Shown piece by piece: positions 1-9,133 of a stretch of 32,312 bases of DNA. The first letter of the stretch is position 1. Each line of letters begins with the position of its first letter. The stretch is taken from NCBI RefSeq assembly GCF_011682075.1, contig NZ_VSMK01000813.1:1-32312 (forward strand), given 5' to 3'. A model generated the notes under the pieces. The model was not told the DNA's origin and did not search any database. It saw nothing but the letters and a program-made list of their open reading frames with translations. The translations under genes were made by a program, and so were the position numbers. This stretch comes from Nitratidesulfovibrio liaohensis. GTDB lineage: Bacteria > Desulfobacterota > Desulfovibrionia > Desulfovibrionales > Desulfovibrionaceae.

Positions 1-774
1 GGCGCAACCGCAGTGGCCGAGATGCGCCAGTCGCAGGGCGTGCCGCCGCAGCCCGCGTCCATGGCGCCTCAACCCCCACGCCTTGGCGCGGACCCCGGCG
101 CCCCGCTGGAGGCCAGGGAATCGGGCGAGGCCAACGTGAACGGGCAAACCATGCCCCTGTCCACGGTGGTCACCCACGACAACGGCTTCATGGTGCCCGA
201 CAATCAGGGCGGCATGTTCTGGAGCAAGGGCGTGCCGCGCCCTCAGGCGGACCCCAACTACATGGAAGCCCGCGAGCTGAAGCTGAAGGTGCGTGAACTG
301 GTGGACCAGTTGTTGGCCACGGTGCCCAACGATGCCCTGATGGGGTACATTGCCCTGCCCACGTCGTTCGTGAACCAGGACGACTTCGACGAATCGTCGT
401 CGCTGGGCCGGTACATCGCCGAGCAGTTGTTCTACGAATTCAACCAGCGCGGCTTTCCCGTGCGTGAATACCGCCTGCCCGGCACCCTGCGCCCGCGCGA
501 GGGCGAAGGCGAATTCCTGCTGTCGCGCAACGTGGGCGTGCTGCCCGCGCGCGAAGGCTGGGCCGTGTTCGTGGCGGGCACCTACTACCGCGACAAGTAC
601 AGCGTGTTCATCAATGCCCGGCTGATCCGCGCGGCGGACGGCCTGGTGCTGCGCACGGCGGAACTGGTGATGCCCGCCAACGGCCTGTTGGGCCGCATGC
701 TGGCCAATACCGGACGCAAGCTGATGGGCGGCTCCATGAACATCGGCGATTTCGACCGGACTGCCCGGAAATAG
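1..774 (+). CDS. FlgO-domain flagellar outer-membrane/basal-body protein, 5' partial
   Basis: The reading frame is open from the first base of the window, so the true start and any signal peptide lie upstream. The GTG at position 13 is only the first possible start inside the window. The visible N-terminal part is Pro/Gly-rich and low in complexity. The C-terminal half (from about residue 105) matches the FlgO family pattern: a TSFVNQDDFDESSSLGRYIAEQL segment in pieces (TSFVNQDDFDES, then SLGRYIAEQL), then GEFLLSRNV, then a VAGTYYRDKYSVFINARLI strand pair. FlgO proteins are envelope proteins linked to the flagellum outer ring in Vibrio. It is followed 17 nt later by a lipoprotein gene and then a second FlgO-like gene, which suggests one transcription unit. 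Family assignment is by motif memory; a flagellar role in this organism is inference. Confidence 0.72.
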   Translation, partial: GATAVAEMRQSQGVPPQPASMAPQPPRLGADPGAPLEARESGEANVNGQTMPLSTVVTHDNGFMVPDNQGGMFWSKGVPRPQADPNYMEARELKLKVRELVDQLLATVPNDALMGYIALPTSFVNQDDFDESSSLGRYIAEQLFYEFNQRGFPVREYRLPGTLRPREGEGEFLLSRNVGVLPAREGWAVFVAGTYYRDKYSVFINARLIRAADGLVLRTAELVMPANGLLGRMLANTGRKLMGGSMNIGDFDRTARK

Positions 775-791
775 CCGCGAGGACTTCTGCC

Positions 792-1058
792 ATGCGTACC
801 CCCGCCATCCTTCTGCTGCTGGCCAGCCTGGCTTTGCCCGTCCTTGCCGGGTGCGGCAGGCAGGTGGCCTCGGTGCCGGAAAGCGACGAGGCCCTGCACA
901 ACTGGCACCAGGGCCGCACCTATCAGGCCCAGGGCCGCTACGAACTGGCCCGCGAACACTACCTGCTGGCCCTTGCCGCCGCGCGCTCCGACGACGTGCG
1001 CGACGCCCTGGCCCGCGAAGTGGACGTTGTGGACCGCCAGATAAAGACGCTGCGCTGA
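792..1058 (+). CDS. small lipoprotein with TPR-like helices
   Basis: This 88-residue protein begins with a clear lipoprotein signal: basic start, hydrophobic stretch (residues 5-18), then the lipobox LAGC with the lipidated Cys at residue 21. The mature part contains one TPR-like helical hairpin (WHQGRTYQAQGRYELAREHY), followed by a charged Ala-rich helix. The upstream GAGGA (778-782) spaced 9 nt from the ATG supports the start. It sits between two FlgO-domain genes, so a role as a small envelope partner of those proteins is likely but unproven. FlgP, the Vibrio partner of FlgO, is also a lipoprotein, but I see no specific FlgP signature here. Confidence 0.7.
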   Translation: MRTPAILLLLASLALPVLAGCGRQVASVPESDEALHNWHQGRTYQAQGRYELAREHYLLALAAARSDDVRDALAREVDVVDRQIKTLR

Positions 1059-1080
1059 CGCGGCGATTCCGGAGCATCCC

Positions 1081-1656
1081 ATGAAGCGCATACTCGCCCT
1101 GCTCGTGCTGACCATAGGCCTGCTGCTGCCTCTGGCGGCGGCCGCCGCCAGCGTGCCCGAAGCCGCCGACGCCATGGCCGCCGCCATGGACGTGCAGATG
1201 GCCCGCAAACTGGGGCAGGAAGCCCCGCCCGCCAAGGGCATCAGCATCATGGTCACCACCCCGGTGGACCTTGGCGACCTGGAAGGCGCCAACGGGCTGG
1301 CCCGCCAGATGGCGGAAGAAATGTCCCGCTGGTTCGTGCAGGCGGGCTACCGGGTGCAGGAAATCCGCAAGGGCCGCACCATCCTGTTCCAGCCGGAAAC
1401 GGGCGAACTGCTGCTGACCCGCAAGACGGAACTGCTGGGCACCCAGAACGTGTCCAGCGTGGCCATTCTGGCGGGCACCTACACCATCACCCCCAAGGCC
1501 GTGCGCTTCAACATGCGGCTCATCCACACCCCATCCAACGAGGTGCTGGCCATGGGCACCGCCACGGTGCCGGTTTCCGAGGAACTGCGCCCGCTGCTGG
1601 TGGACGCCTCGCGCCTTGGCCCCATCCGGCCCAGCGTGGGCACCAGCCTGCGCTGA
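1081..1656 (+). CDS. secreted FlgO-domain protein
   Basis: This 191-residue protein has a typical Sec signal peptide (MKR, a hydrophobic core to about residue 19, Ala-rich cleavage region near residue 22). A FlgO-like domain follows. Visible landmarks are VTTPVDLGDLEGANGLARQM, GYRVQEIRKGRTI, GELLLTRKTELL and ILAGTYTITPKAVRFNMRLI, in the same order as in the upstream FlgO-domain protein. GGAG at 1071-1074 precedes the ATG by 6 nt. It is the last gene of the small + strand unit and is followed by a hairpin terminator. Having two divergent FlgO paralogues around one lipoprotein suggests they assemble together in the envelope, probably at the flagellum; this is inference. Confidence 0.75.
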   Translation: MKRILALLVLTIGLLLPLAAAAASVPEAADAMAAAMDVQMARKLGQEAPPAKGISIMVTTPVDLGDLEGANGLARQMAEEMSRWFVQAGYRVQEIRKGRTILFQPETGELLLTRKTELLGTQNVSSVAILAGTYTITPKAVRFNMRLIHTPSNEVLAMGTATVPVSEELRPLLVDASRLGPIRPSVGTSLR

Positions 1657-1727
1657 CACACAAATTCCGACGCCCGGCCCCGCGCGCCAGCGGGGCCAGG
1701 GCACGGGCACCACGCCCAGGATACGGA

Positions 1728-1767
1728 CCGCCCCGCCCTGCCGTTCAGGACGGGGCGGCTCCTATTT
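1728..1767 (+). terminator. hairpin terminator after FlgO-like unit
   Basis: Arms CCGCCCCG (1728-1735) and CGGGGCGG (1751-1758) pair perfectly, with further CCTG/CAGG pairing inside. The tail CTCCTATTT is only moderately T-rich. It lies 70 nt after the stop of the last + strand gene. Confidence 0.6.
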
Positions 1768-1807
1768 GACGTACCGAAATCCTCCCCTCTCCCCAACAGC
1801 CCTTCGC

Positions 1808-1846
1808 AAACAAAGAGCCCCCGTCGCGTTTCCGCTACGGGGGCTC
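1808..1846 (-). terminator. Rho-independent terminator of lon
   Basis: Perfect 10-bp arms GAGCCCCCGT (1815-1824) and ACGGGGGCTC (1837-1846) enclose a 12-nt loop. Read on the minus strand the hairpin is followed by TTTGTTTG, a T-rich tail. It lies about 180 nt downstream of the lon stop. The long inverted repeat at 1885-1985 lies between lon and this terminator, so the lon transcript would carry it. Confidence 0.7.
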
Positions 1847-1884
1847 ACCAGACCAAACAAAACGTTTGCGGGTGGGAAGGGGGG

Positions 1885-1985
1885 CCGGGGGAAGGGAGGG
1901 GCTTTGCACCAGCCGTTGGGTGCGCGCGTAGCGCGAACCTTACGGATGGCGACCGCAGAGCGTCAAAGCCCCCTCCCTCCCCCGG
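1885..1985. repeat. 101-bp long inverted repeat with nested hairpins
   Basis: A 22-nt left arm (1885-1906, beginning CCGGGGGAAGGGAGGGG) is almost perfectly complementary to the right arm (1964-1985, CAAAGCCCCC...CCCCCGG). The 57-nt interior contains its own hairpins: GCACC/GGTGC (1906-1910 with 1919-1923) and CGCGC-GTA-GCGCG just after it. This size and layout resemble a dispersed palindromic unit or MITE-like element rather than a simple terminator. No coding sequence is present. Identity is unknown from this window alone. Confidence 0.6.
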
Positions 1986-2022
1986 TTACTCTTGCATCAA
2001 ATCACCCTTGCTACCACGCCGC

Positions 2023-4485
2023 CTAGTGCGCCGTGGATACGGGCGGGGTCACTTCGCAGCCCGCGCCTTCGCGCAGGGTGCGGAAGAGCGGCAGGCCTTC
2101 GTCGGCACGACCGGAGAAGATGGCTTCGGCTTCGCTTTCGAGTGCCAGGGGCAGCACTTCGTCCACGTGATCCACGAAGGTGATGGTCAGGTCCTTGAGG
2201 ATTTCGTCGGGGACGTCCTTGAGGTCCTTCTTGTTGTCGCGCGGCACGAGCACCTTGGTGATCAGGCCCCGGTGCGCGGCCAGCAGCTTTTCGCGCAGGC
2301 CGCCGATGGGCAGCACGCGACCGCGCAGGGTGATCTCGCCGGTCATGGCCACGTCGTTGCGCACGGGCACGCCGAGCAGCGCCGAGACCAGCGAGGTGGC
2401 CAGGGTGATGCCTGCCGAGGGGCCGTCCTTGGGGGTGGCGCCTTCGGGCACGTGCACGTGGATGTCGATGTCCTTGTGGAAGTCGCTGCGCAGGCCGAAC
2501 ATGTTGGACCGCGAGCGCACGTAGGACAGGGCGGCCTTGGCCGATTCGGTCATGACGTCGCCGAGCTTGCCGGTGATGACCACCTTGCCGGTACCTGGCA
2601 TGAGGGCGGTTTCCACCATCAGCAGTTCGCCGCCAAGTTCGGTCCAGGCAAGGCCGGTGGTCACGCCCACCTGCGCGTTGGCCTCGCGCTCGCCGTAGCG
2701 GAACTTCTTCACGCCCAGGAACTGGGACAGGTTCTGCCGGGTGACGGTGACCGTCTTGTCCAGGTCGTCGGCCTCGACGATCTGCATGGCCACCTTGCGG
2801 CACACGCCCGCCAGTTCGCGCTCGAGGTTACGCACCCCGGCCTCGCGGGTGTAGGTGCGGATCATCTCCAGCACGGCGTTGTCCGACATCTTCACGTTCT
2901 CGGGCTTGATGCCGTGGGCCTCGATCTGCTTGGGCAGCAGGAATTCGCGCGCGATGCGGCGCTTTTCCGTTTCGAGGTAGCCGGGCAGCCGGATGATTTC
3001 CATGCGGTCCTGCAACGGCAGGGGGATGGAATGCAGGCTGTTGGCCGTGGTGATGAAGAACACCTGTGACAGGTCGTAGTCCATGTCCAGATAGTGGTCG
3101 TTGAAGGTGTTGTTCTGCTCGGGATCCAGCACTTCCAGCAGGGCGGCGGAAGGGTCGCCCCGGAAGTCCATGCTCATCTTGTCGATTTCGTCCAGGCAGA
3201 ACAGGGGGTTGTTGAACTTCACCCGCTTCAGCGACTGGATGATCTTGCCGGGCAGCGCACCCACGTAGGTACGGCGATGGCCGCGGATTTCGGCCTCGTC
3301 GCGCACGCCGCCAAGGGAAAGGCGCACGAACTCGCGGCCCGTGGCCTTGGCCACGGACTTGGCCAGCGAGGTCTTGCCCACGCCGGGGGGGCCGACCAGG
3401 CACAGGATGGGGCCCTTCAGGCGGTTCACCAGCTTCTGGACGGCCAGGTACTCAAGGATGCGCTCCTTGGGCTTTTCCAGGCCGTAGTGGTCGGCGTCGA
3501 GAACCGTGCGGGCCTTCTCGATGTCGATCTCGGTTTCCTTCAGGGTGTTCCACGGCAGATCGAGAATCCAGTCCACGTAGTTGCGCACCACGGTGTACTC
3601 GGCGGACGAAGGCGGCATCTGGCGCAGCTTCTTCATCTCGCGCAGGGCCTTCTCGCGCGCCTCGTCGGGCATATTCTTTTCCGCCAGGCGCTGTTCAAGC
3701 TCGTTGACCTCGGCCTGGGGGTCTTCCTCGCGGCCCATCTCCTTGTGGATGGCCTTGATCTGCTCGTTCAGGTAGTACTCGCGCTGGTTGCGCTCCATCT
3801 GGTTCTTGACGCGGTTCTTGATGCGCTTTTCCATGGACGAGATGGCGATCTCGCCCTGGAGCAGCTCGTACACCTTTTCAAGGCGCACCACCGGGTCTTC
3901 CAGTTCCAGCACTTCCTGCTTCTTGCGATAGTCCACCTTCAGGTGGGGCATCACCGCGTCGGCCAGGCGGCCCGCCGTGTTTATGGCGGTGATGGCCAGC
4001 AGGGTTTCCTGCGCCAGCTTCTTGTTGATCTTGCTGTATTCCTCCAGCGCTTCCTGCGTGGCGCGCACCAAGGCCTCGGACTCGGCGGTCAGGGCGTCGG
4101 ATTCGCGCAGGGGCAGGATGGAGGCGCGGGGAAATTCGCCCTCGCCTTCTTCGCCAAGGGCTTCCCAGCGGGCGCGGTACAGGCCTTCGAACAGCACCTT
4201 GATGGTGCCGTCGGGCAGGCGCAGCAGTTGCAGTATCTTGCTGACGGTGCCGACCTCGAACAGGTCTTCGCCGCCGGGCTTTTCCACTTCGGGCTCGCGC
4301 TGGGCCACCAGGAATATCTTCTTGCCGTAATCGGAGATGGCGTTCTCGATGGCCCGGATGGACGCCTCGCGCCCCACGAACAGGGGCACGATGGAGCGCG
4401 GGAACATCACCACCTCGCGCAGCGACATCAGCGGCAGGTCCAGAACAGGACGGGCCTTTTCGCCATCAACGTCGAAATCGCTCAT
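2023..4485 (-). CDS. lon: ATP-dependent protease Lon
   Basis: This 820-residue protein has the full LonA layout. The N-terminal substrate-binding domain (about residues 14-210) opens with [20 protein letters not shown]. The AAA+ module carries Walker A GPPGVGKT (365-372) and Walker B FCLDEIDK. The C-terminal protease domain has the catalytic Ser690 in KDGPSAGIT and Lys733 in GGLREKLL, 43 residues apart as in E. coli. Lon is a cytoplasmic homohexamer that degrades misfolded proteins and short-lived regulators. The ATG is preceded by GGAGGAATGA. It lies downstream of clpX but has its own promoter (4580-4607), and a terminator separates the two. Length is normal and no key residue is missing. 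Confidence 0.98.
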   Translation of the reverse strand: MSDFDVDGEKARPVLDLPLMSLREVVMFPRSIVPLFVGREASIRAIENAISDYGKKIFLVAQREPEVEKPGGEDLFEVGTVSKILQLLRLPDGTIKVLFEGLYRARWEALGEEGEGEFPRASILPLRESDALTAESEALVRATQEALEEYSKINKKLAQETLLAITAINTAGRLADAVMPHLKVDYRKKQEVLELEDPVVRLEKVYELLQGEIAISSMEKRIKNRVKNQMERNQREYYLNEQIKAIHKEMGREEDPQAEVNELEQRLAEKNMPDEAREKALREMKKLRQMPPSSAEYTVVRNYVDWILDLPWNTLKETEIDIEKARTVLDADHYGLEKPKERILEYLAVQKLVNRLKGPILCLVGPPGVGKTSLAKSVAKATGREFVRLSLGGVRDEAEIRGHRRTYVGALPGKIIQSLKRVKFNNPLFCLDEIDKMSMDFRGDPSAALLEVLDPEQNNTFNDHYLDMDYDLSQVFFITTANSLHSIPLPLQDRMEIIRLPGYLETEKRRIAREFLLPKQIEAHGIKPENVKMSDNAVLEMIRTYTREAGVRNLERELAGVCRKVAMQIVEADDLDKTVTVTRQNLSQFLGVKKFRYGEREANAQVGVTTGLAWTELGGELLMVETALMPGTGKVVITGKLGDVMTESAKAALSYVRSRSNMFGLRSDFHKDIDIHVHVPEGATPKDGPSAGITLATSLVSALLGVPVRNDVAMTGEITLRGRVLPIGGLREKLLAAHRGLITKVLVPRDNKKDLKDVPDEILKDLTITFVDHVDEVLPLALESEAEAIFSGRADEGLPLFRTLREGAGCEVTPPVSTAH

Positions 4486-4579
4486 TCATTCCTCCAGAAC
4501 GGCGGCAGGGGCCGCCGGGTGCCCGCGCGCCGGAAGGGGGCGCGGGAGCCCCGCGTGCGAGACGGGGCACAATGCACAC

Positions 4580-4607
4580 AAACTAGTGTCCCGATTCCCG
4601 TTGTCAA
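4580..4607 (-). promoter_or_regulatory. sigma70-like promoter of lon
   Basis: On the minus strand TTGACA (4602-4607) is separated by 16 nt from TAGTTT (4580-4585). The predicted start of transcription lies about 85 nt upstream of the lon ATG. No sigma32-type (CTTGAA / CCCCAT) promoter with correct spacing was found here. Confidence 0.6.
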
Positions 4608-4641
4608 CGCACCCCCGAAGGGGCGGCGGGGCGATTGCCGT

Positions 4642-4673
4642 GGTACCCTGCGGGGTACCGGGCGGAAATCCGC
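4642..4673. promoter_or_regulatory. paired inverted repeats upstream of lon promoter
   Basis: Two adjacent dyads, GGTACCC-TGCG-GGGTACC (4642-4659) and GCGGA-AA-TCCGC (4662-4673), lie 35-70 bp upstream of the lon -35 box. They could be an operator or activator site. They do not match the CIRCE element. No regulator is named. Confidence 0.35.
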
Positions 4674-4852
4674 AGTTGACGCCAAGCCGGGTGGTCCATG
4701 CGCGGCCGCCCCCCGTGAAAGTTTCTCCCGTGGATGGGGAAAGGGGCGGACTCCAGCGACAGGGACAACGGGGCCGGTCGGGTGCCAGTGGACGTCATAA
4801 GCATCACGGGCGTCACGGGGCCGCATCAGCACGGCACTCGGGACAGAACCAT

Positions 4853-4882
4853 AACGGCGCGGCCCTTGCGGACCGCGCCGTT
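4853..4882 (-). terminator. terminator after clpX
   Basis: Perfect 10-bp arms AACGGCGCGG (4853-4862) and CCGCGCCGTT (4873-4882) lie 7 nt beyond the clpX stop codon. The following minus-strand tail (ATGGTTCTGT) is only moderately T-rich, so termination may be partial. Confidence 0.6.
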
Positions 4883-4889
4883 GCATTCG

Positions 4890-6143
4890 CTAGGAGCCGG
4901 TCTTGGCCTCGGTGTGATAGATCATCACCGGTTCGCGGCTTTTTTCCACCACGGCGCGGTTGATGACGCACTCCTTGATGTCCTGCTGCGAGGGCAGCTT
5001 GTACATGATGTCGAGCATCACCGATTCCATGACGTTGCGCAGGCCGCGCGCGCCGGTCTTGCGTTCGATGGCCTGGCTGGCGATGCTCTTCAGCGCGTTG
5101 GCGGTGAAGCGCAGGTTCACCTTGTCCAGTTCGAACAGCTTCTGGTACTGGCGCACCAGCGCGTTCTTGGGCTCGGTAAGGATGCGCACCAGGTCGTCCT
5201 CGCTCAGTTCCTCCACGTGGGTGACCACGGGGATGCGGCCCACGAATTCGGGAATCAGGCCGAACTTGACCAGGTCGTTGGGGTGCACCTGGCCCAGCAG
5301 TTCGCCGAAGGGCAGATCCTTGCGGGTGGCCACCTTGGCGCCGAAGCCCATGGCCCCGCCGCCGATGCGCTGCCCGATCAGCTTGTCCAGCCCGATGAAC
5401 GCCCCGCCGAGGATGAACAGGATGTTCGAGGTGTCCATCCTGATGAATTCCTGCTGCGGGTGCTTGCGTCCGCCCTTGGGCGGGATGTTGGCCTCGGTGC
5501 CTTCGATGATCTTCAGCAGGGCCTGCTGCACCCCTTCGCCCGACACGTCGCGGGTGATGGAGGGGCCGTCGCCCTTGCGGGATATCTTGTCGATTTCATC
5601 TATGTAGATGATGCCCTTGGACGCCGCCTCAATGTCGTAGTCGGCGTTCTGGAGCAGCTGGACCAGGATGTTCTCCACGTCCTCGCCCACGTAGCCGGCT
5701 TCCGTCAGGGTGGTGGCGTCGGCGATGGCGAAGGGCACCTTCAGCACGCGGGCCAGCGTCTTCGCCAGCAGGGTCTTGCCGCTGCCGGAAGGACCGATGA
5801 GCAGGATGTTGCTCTTTTCCAGTTCCACCTCGCCGCCAAGGGCGCTGGCGAAGAAGACCCGCTTGTAGTGGTTGTGCACCGCCACGGACAGTATCTTCTT
5901 GGCCTGATGCTGGCCGATCACGTATTCGTCGAGCTTGGCCTTGATCTCGGCGGGGGTGAGCAGCTTGCCCTCTTCCACCGTTTCGGTGATGTGCTCCTGC
6001 GCGATGATCTCGTTGCACAACGAGACGCATTCGTCGCAGATGTAGACGCCGGGCCCGGCAATGAGGCGCTGGACGGCGTCCTGCCCCTTGCCGCAGAAGG
6101 AACAACGCAGCTCGCGTTCCGAGCTGCCCTTGGTATTGGCCAT
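4890..6143 (-). CDS. clpX: ClpX, ATPase/unfoldase subunit of ClpXP
   Basis: This 417-residue protein begins with the ClpX zinc-binding domain, with Cys14, Cys17, Cys36 and Cys39 in the CSFC...CDEC pattern. The AAA+ core has Walker A GPSGSGKT (117-124), Walker [10 protein letters not shown] and the [18 protein letters not shown] region that includes the RKGxG pore residues. IGF-type loop sequence (FIGLDK) follows. ClpX unfolds tagged or recognised substrates and feeds them into ClpP. The chosen ATG gives MANTKGSS and matches the family N-terminus; longer frames would run into clpP. It starts 7 nt after the clpP stop, with an AGTAGG-like ribosome site overlapping that stop, so the two are translated from one message. 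Confidence 0.97.
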   Translation of the reverse strand: MANTKGSSERELRCSFCGKGQDAVQRLIAGPGVYICDECVSLCNEIIAQEHITETVEEGKLLTPAEIKAKLDEYVIGQHQAKKILSVAVHNHYKRVFFASALGGEVELEKSNILLIGPSGSGKTLLAKTLARVLKVPFAIADATTLTEAGYVGEDVENILVQLLQNADYDIEAASKGIIYIDEIDKISRKGDGPSITRDVSGEGVQQALLKIIEGTEANIPPKGGRKHPQQEFIRMDTSNILFILGGAFIGLDKLIGQRIGGGAMGFGAKVATRKDLPFGELLGQVHPNDLVKFGLIPEFVGRIPVVTHVEELSEDDLVRILTEPKNALVRQYQKLFELDKVNLRFTANALKSIASQAIERKTGARGLRNVMESVMLDIMYKLPSQQDIKECVINRAVVEKSREPVMIYHTEAKTGS

Positions 6144-6150
6144 GATGTAC

Positions 6151-6756
<606 letters not shown>

Positions 6757-7325
6757 GTGCCTCTCCTGCGTGTATCGGCGTGAACTGCCGCGTGCTGTCG
6801 CGTGCTGCCGTGTGCGTTGGTGATTTCTGGTCCGGGCGGCCGGGGGGCCGCATTCCGGGGCCGGGCGCCGGGTTCCGGTTCCGCCGCCAGTACGGCTGAC
6901 GGCCAACCGCATGCTCTGACGCGCACCCGGTTCCGGCGCATGCCGCATCGTCTCCGGCCATGTCAGGGGCCTGACTTGCCAAGTGCTGGACTGACTTGCC
7001 AAGCCATGGCCTGATCTGCCGGGCCATGGCCGGAACGGCCACCGGGAAGACACGGGCCGGTGCGGAACTTACTCGTTGCCCGAAGGATAGCAGAAGACCG
7101 CACCGCACCACAAGGCGCCCGTGGCGGCCCGGCCGTCTGGCCGTATTTCATGGTCGGAGCGCCCGCCGCCGTGCGTCACTCACCAGTCTTGTCGGTCGAA
7201 AGCCGCGATGCTTTACGAACCACCCGCCAAAACAAGGGCAGGGAAGGTGCGGGTGCACCCCCCCTGCTCCGAACATGCGTCCATGAACCGGGCGGGCCGG
7301 TTCGCGTGCGCGGGCAAAGCGGCCG
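6757..7325. other. 569-bp tig-clpP intergenic region
   Basis: No credible gene lies here. The spacer contains two short tandem repeat blocks (6781-6810 and 6971-7030) and a hairpin near tig (GAACCGG...CCGGTTC, 7285-7303) without a T-tract. I could not identify a convincing -35/-10 pair for clpP, although a promoter is expected somewhere in so long a spacer. Confidence 0.5.
6971..7030. repeat. three tandem 20-bp repeats
   Basis: Three consecutive 20-mers share a period of exactly 20: CTGACTTGCCAAGTGCTGGA (6971-6990), CTGACTTGCCAAGCCATGGC (6991-7010) and CTGATCTGCCGGGCCATGGC (7011-7030). The first two share CTGACTTGCCAAG, which contains the dyad CTTG-C-CAAG. Location about 215-275 bp upstream of clpP on the clpP strand fits a repeated protein-binding site or a decaying tandem duplication. 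Confidence 0.65.
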
Positions 7326-8624
7326 CTACTTCGCGGCGGGCTCCACCTCGGTCACGGCGGCCTTCTCGTAGATGGCGTCCATGGCCTTGTCGGCCAGCAT
7401 GCGGTCGCGCAGCGAGAAGATCAGGTTGTTCTTGATGTAGTAGTCCTTCAGGGCATTGTAGTCCTGGCCGGAGCGCATGGCGATCTGCTGGATCTGGGCG
7501 TCGATCTCCTGCTCGTTCACTTCCACGCCTTCCTTGCGGGCGGCGCGCAGCAGGAATATCTGGGTGCGGGTCACCTGCTCGGCTTCGGGGCGCACTTCGG
7601 CGCGCAGTTCCTCAGGCTTCTTGCCCAGGGATTCCATGCTCTTGCCCTGGCGTTCCAGCTTGGAGCGCATGTCATCCAGCAGGTGGCCGACGTACATGTC
7701 CACCATGGATTCGGGCAGGGGGAAGTCCACCATCTTCAGCAGCTTGTCCAGCATGGTCTTCTGGGCGGTGGCCTTCACCAGTTGGGTGCGGCTCTGCATG
7801 TAGGAAGAGGTGACCGCCTCACGCATCTTGTCCATGGACTCGAAGCCACCGGCCTTCTGGGCCAGGTCGTCGTTGGCCTCGGGCAGGCGGCGTTCCTTCA
7901 CGGCGTGCACCTTGACCTTGACGGTCAGGCTCTTGCCAGCGAAGTCGGGGTTGATGAAGTCCGCCGGGAAATTCAGAGGGCCTTCGCCTTCCTGGCCGGG
8001 AGCCAGGGTCTTCACCAGGCTCTCAAAGTCTTCCAGAGCCTGGCGGTCGCCAAGGTTCATCTGGAAGTTCTCGGCGCTGATGCCTTCCACGGGCTCGCCG
8101 TTCTCGAACGCGGCGAAGTCCAGCACCACCACGTCGCCGTCCTTGCCGGGGCGCGCTTCGGCCACGGGCACCAGTTCGGCCATGTTGGTGCGGATGCGGG
8201 TGATGACTTCATCCACTTCCTTCATGTCCACCACGGCCTTTTCCTGCTCCACGGCAAAGCCGTCGTAGTCGGGCAGGTCGAATTCGGGCAGCACTTCGAA
8301 GGAAATGCTGTATTCGAAGGGGGTGCCGCGTTCCAGCTGCCCGCCGTCGAAGTCGATGCGCGAGATGGGGTTGGCGTCCAGCGCGGTCATCACTTCGTTG
8401 ATATGCACGTTGACGAGGTCCTGGGTGGCCTCGCCGTAGATTTCCTTGCGGAAGCGGCTTTCGACCAGATTCGAGGGCACCTTGCCCTTGCGGAACCCGT
8501 CGAGGCTCATGTTGGTGCGGTACATGGCGATGGCGGCGGACAGGGCGGCCTCCACCTCTTCAACAGGCACCGAGATGTTGACCTTTTTCTTGACCGGGGA
8601 AAGATCTTCGACGGTATATTCCAT
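7326..8624 (-). CDS. tig: trigger factor, ribosome-bound chaperone and peptidyl-prolyl isomerase
   Basis: This 432-residue protein has the trigger factor layout. The N-terminal ribosome-binding domain carries the signature GFRKGKVP at residues 43-50. A central FKBP-type PPIase domain (about 155-240, GKDGDVVVLDFAAFENGEPV) follows. The C-terminal part is the long helical arm domain. Trigger factor docks on ribosomal protein L23, encoded in this same window, and shields nascent chains. The ATG at 8624 gives the conserved MEYTVEDLSPVKK start and has AAGGAG 8 nt upstream; a longer frame to 8747 would overlap the tRNA gene and is rejected. The upstream tRNA-Leu on the same strand may share its transcript. 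Confidence 0.97.
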   Translation of the reverse strand: MEYTVEDLSPVKKKVNISVPVEEVEAALSAAIAMYRTNMSLDGFRKGKVPSNLVESRFRKEIYGEATQDLVNVHINEVMTALDANPISRIDFDGGQLERGTPFEYSISFEVLPEFDLPDYDGFAVEQEKAVVDMKEVDEVITRIRTNMAELVPVAEARPGKDGDVVVLDFAAFENGEPVEGISAENFQMNLGDRQALEDFESLVKTLAPGQEGEGPLNFPADFINPDFAGKSLTVKVKVHAVKERRLPEANDDLAQKAGGFESMDKMREAVTSSYMQSRTQLVKATAQKTMLDKLLKMVDFPLPESMVDMYVGHLLDDMRSKLERQGKSMESLGKKPEELRAEVRPEAEQVTRTQIFLLRAARKEGVEVNEQEIDAQIQQIAMRSGQDYNALKDYYIKNNLIFSLRDRMLADKAMDAIYEKAAVTEVEPAAK

Positions 8625-8705
8625 GGTGCTGCGCTCCTTGTGAAAATCTTGTTGGTGCCCGTCGCCCCTGCCCTGCCCCGTTACGGGAAAGCGGCGCGGC
8701 GGCGC

Positions 8706-8790
8706 TGGTGCCGGGGGCGGGGATTGAACCCGCACGGTGTGAACCACTGGCTTCTAAGACCAGCGCGTATACCAGTTCCGCCACCCCGGC
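8706..8790 (-). tRNA. tRNA-Leu, anticodon UAG
   Basis: Acceptor arms GCCGGGG (complement of 8784-8790) and CCCCGGC (complement of 8710-8716) pair fully. The T arm GCGGGTTCAATCCCCGC is present. The anticodon stem CTGGT/GCCAG closes the loop CTTAGAA, giving anticodon UAG. The long variable arm typical of Leu tRNAs is seen. Discriminator A and a genomically encoded CCA (8706-8708) end the gene. Length with CCA is 85 nt. Confidence 0.95.
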
Positions 8791-9098
8791 AGTGCGACGG
8801 CGCGATCCGAGGCCGTCAGCCCGGCGCCCCCACCCGTGCGGCTGTGCGCATGGTGGAAGGCGGTCCGGTGGCGGTTCGGCAACGCTTCGGAAAGCCCGCT
8901 CCTTTACCATTTGTGCCAACGGAGCGCAAGCCCGTGCCGGGACAGGCGCGGCACTCCGGGTGGGTGCACGCGCGACGTCGAGGGGCCGGGCTCAGCGCGT
9001 ATCTCCGCCCGGCCCGTATTTCCTCCCGCCCCTCCCCCTCCAGCCTGCCGCAACGCCGGGCACGCATGAGAAAGATGGTTTCCAACCCTCCAGCTTTC
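8791..9098. other. intergenic region between tRNA-Leu and LysR gene
   Basis: No gene is supported in these 308 bp between two divergent units. The promoter for the tRNA-Leu/tig unit must lie here, but I see no clear -35/-10 pair on the minus strand. TTGCGC-N16-GTAAAG near 8902-8930 is the best of several weak candidates. Confidence 0.4.
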
Positions 9099-9125
9099 TT
9101 GACGTATCGTTTCCATCAATATACA
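9099..9125 (+). promoter_or_regulatory. promoter of the LysR-selD unit
   Basis: TTGACG (9099-9104) and TATACA (9120-9125) are separated by 15 nt, short for sigma70 but otherwise good. Transcription would begin about 7-9 nt further on, at or within a base or two of the ATG at 9134. There is no purine-rich ribosome site between them, so the message may be leaderless. Confidence 0.5.
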
Positions 9126-9133
9126 CAATCGAC

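Noticed and set aside
4700-4760. A sigma32 heat-shock promoter for lon (CCCCAT near 4735 on the minus strand).
   Set aside because: No CTTGAA-like -35 at the required 13-17 nt distance was found, whereas a sigma70-like promoter is clear at 4580-4607.
3094-4800. A 568-codon + strand frame opposite lon, with similar ones at 7683-9560, 11684-13501 and 15431-17770.
   Set aside because: All are shadows of well-supported minus-strand genes, with no family resemblance and no ribosome sites.
8902-8935. A sigma54 promoter (TTGGCACA on the minus strand) upstream of tRNA-Leu.
   Set aside because: The GC element at -12 is missing at the fixed spacing.
8708-9133. An N-terminal extension of the LysR protein from 8708.
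   Set aside because: It would run antisense through the tRNA-Leu gene and adds sequence foreign to LysR proteins, whose start matches ATG 9134.
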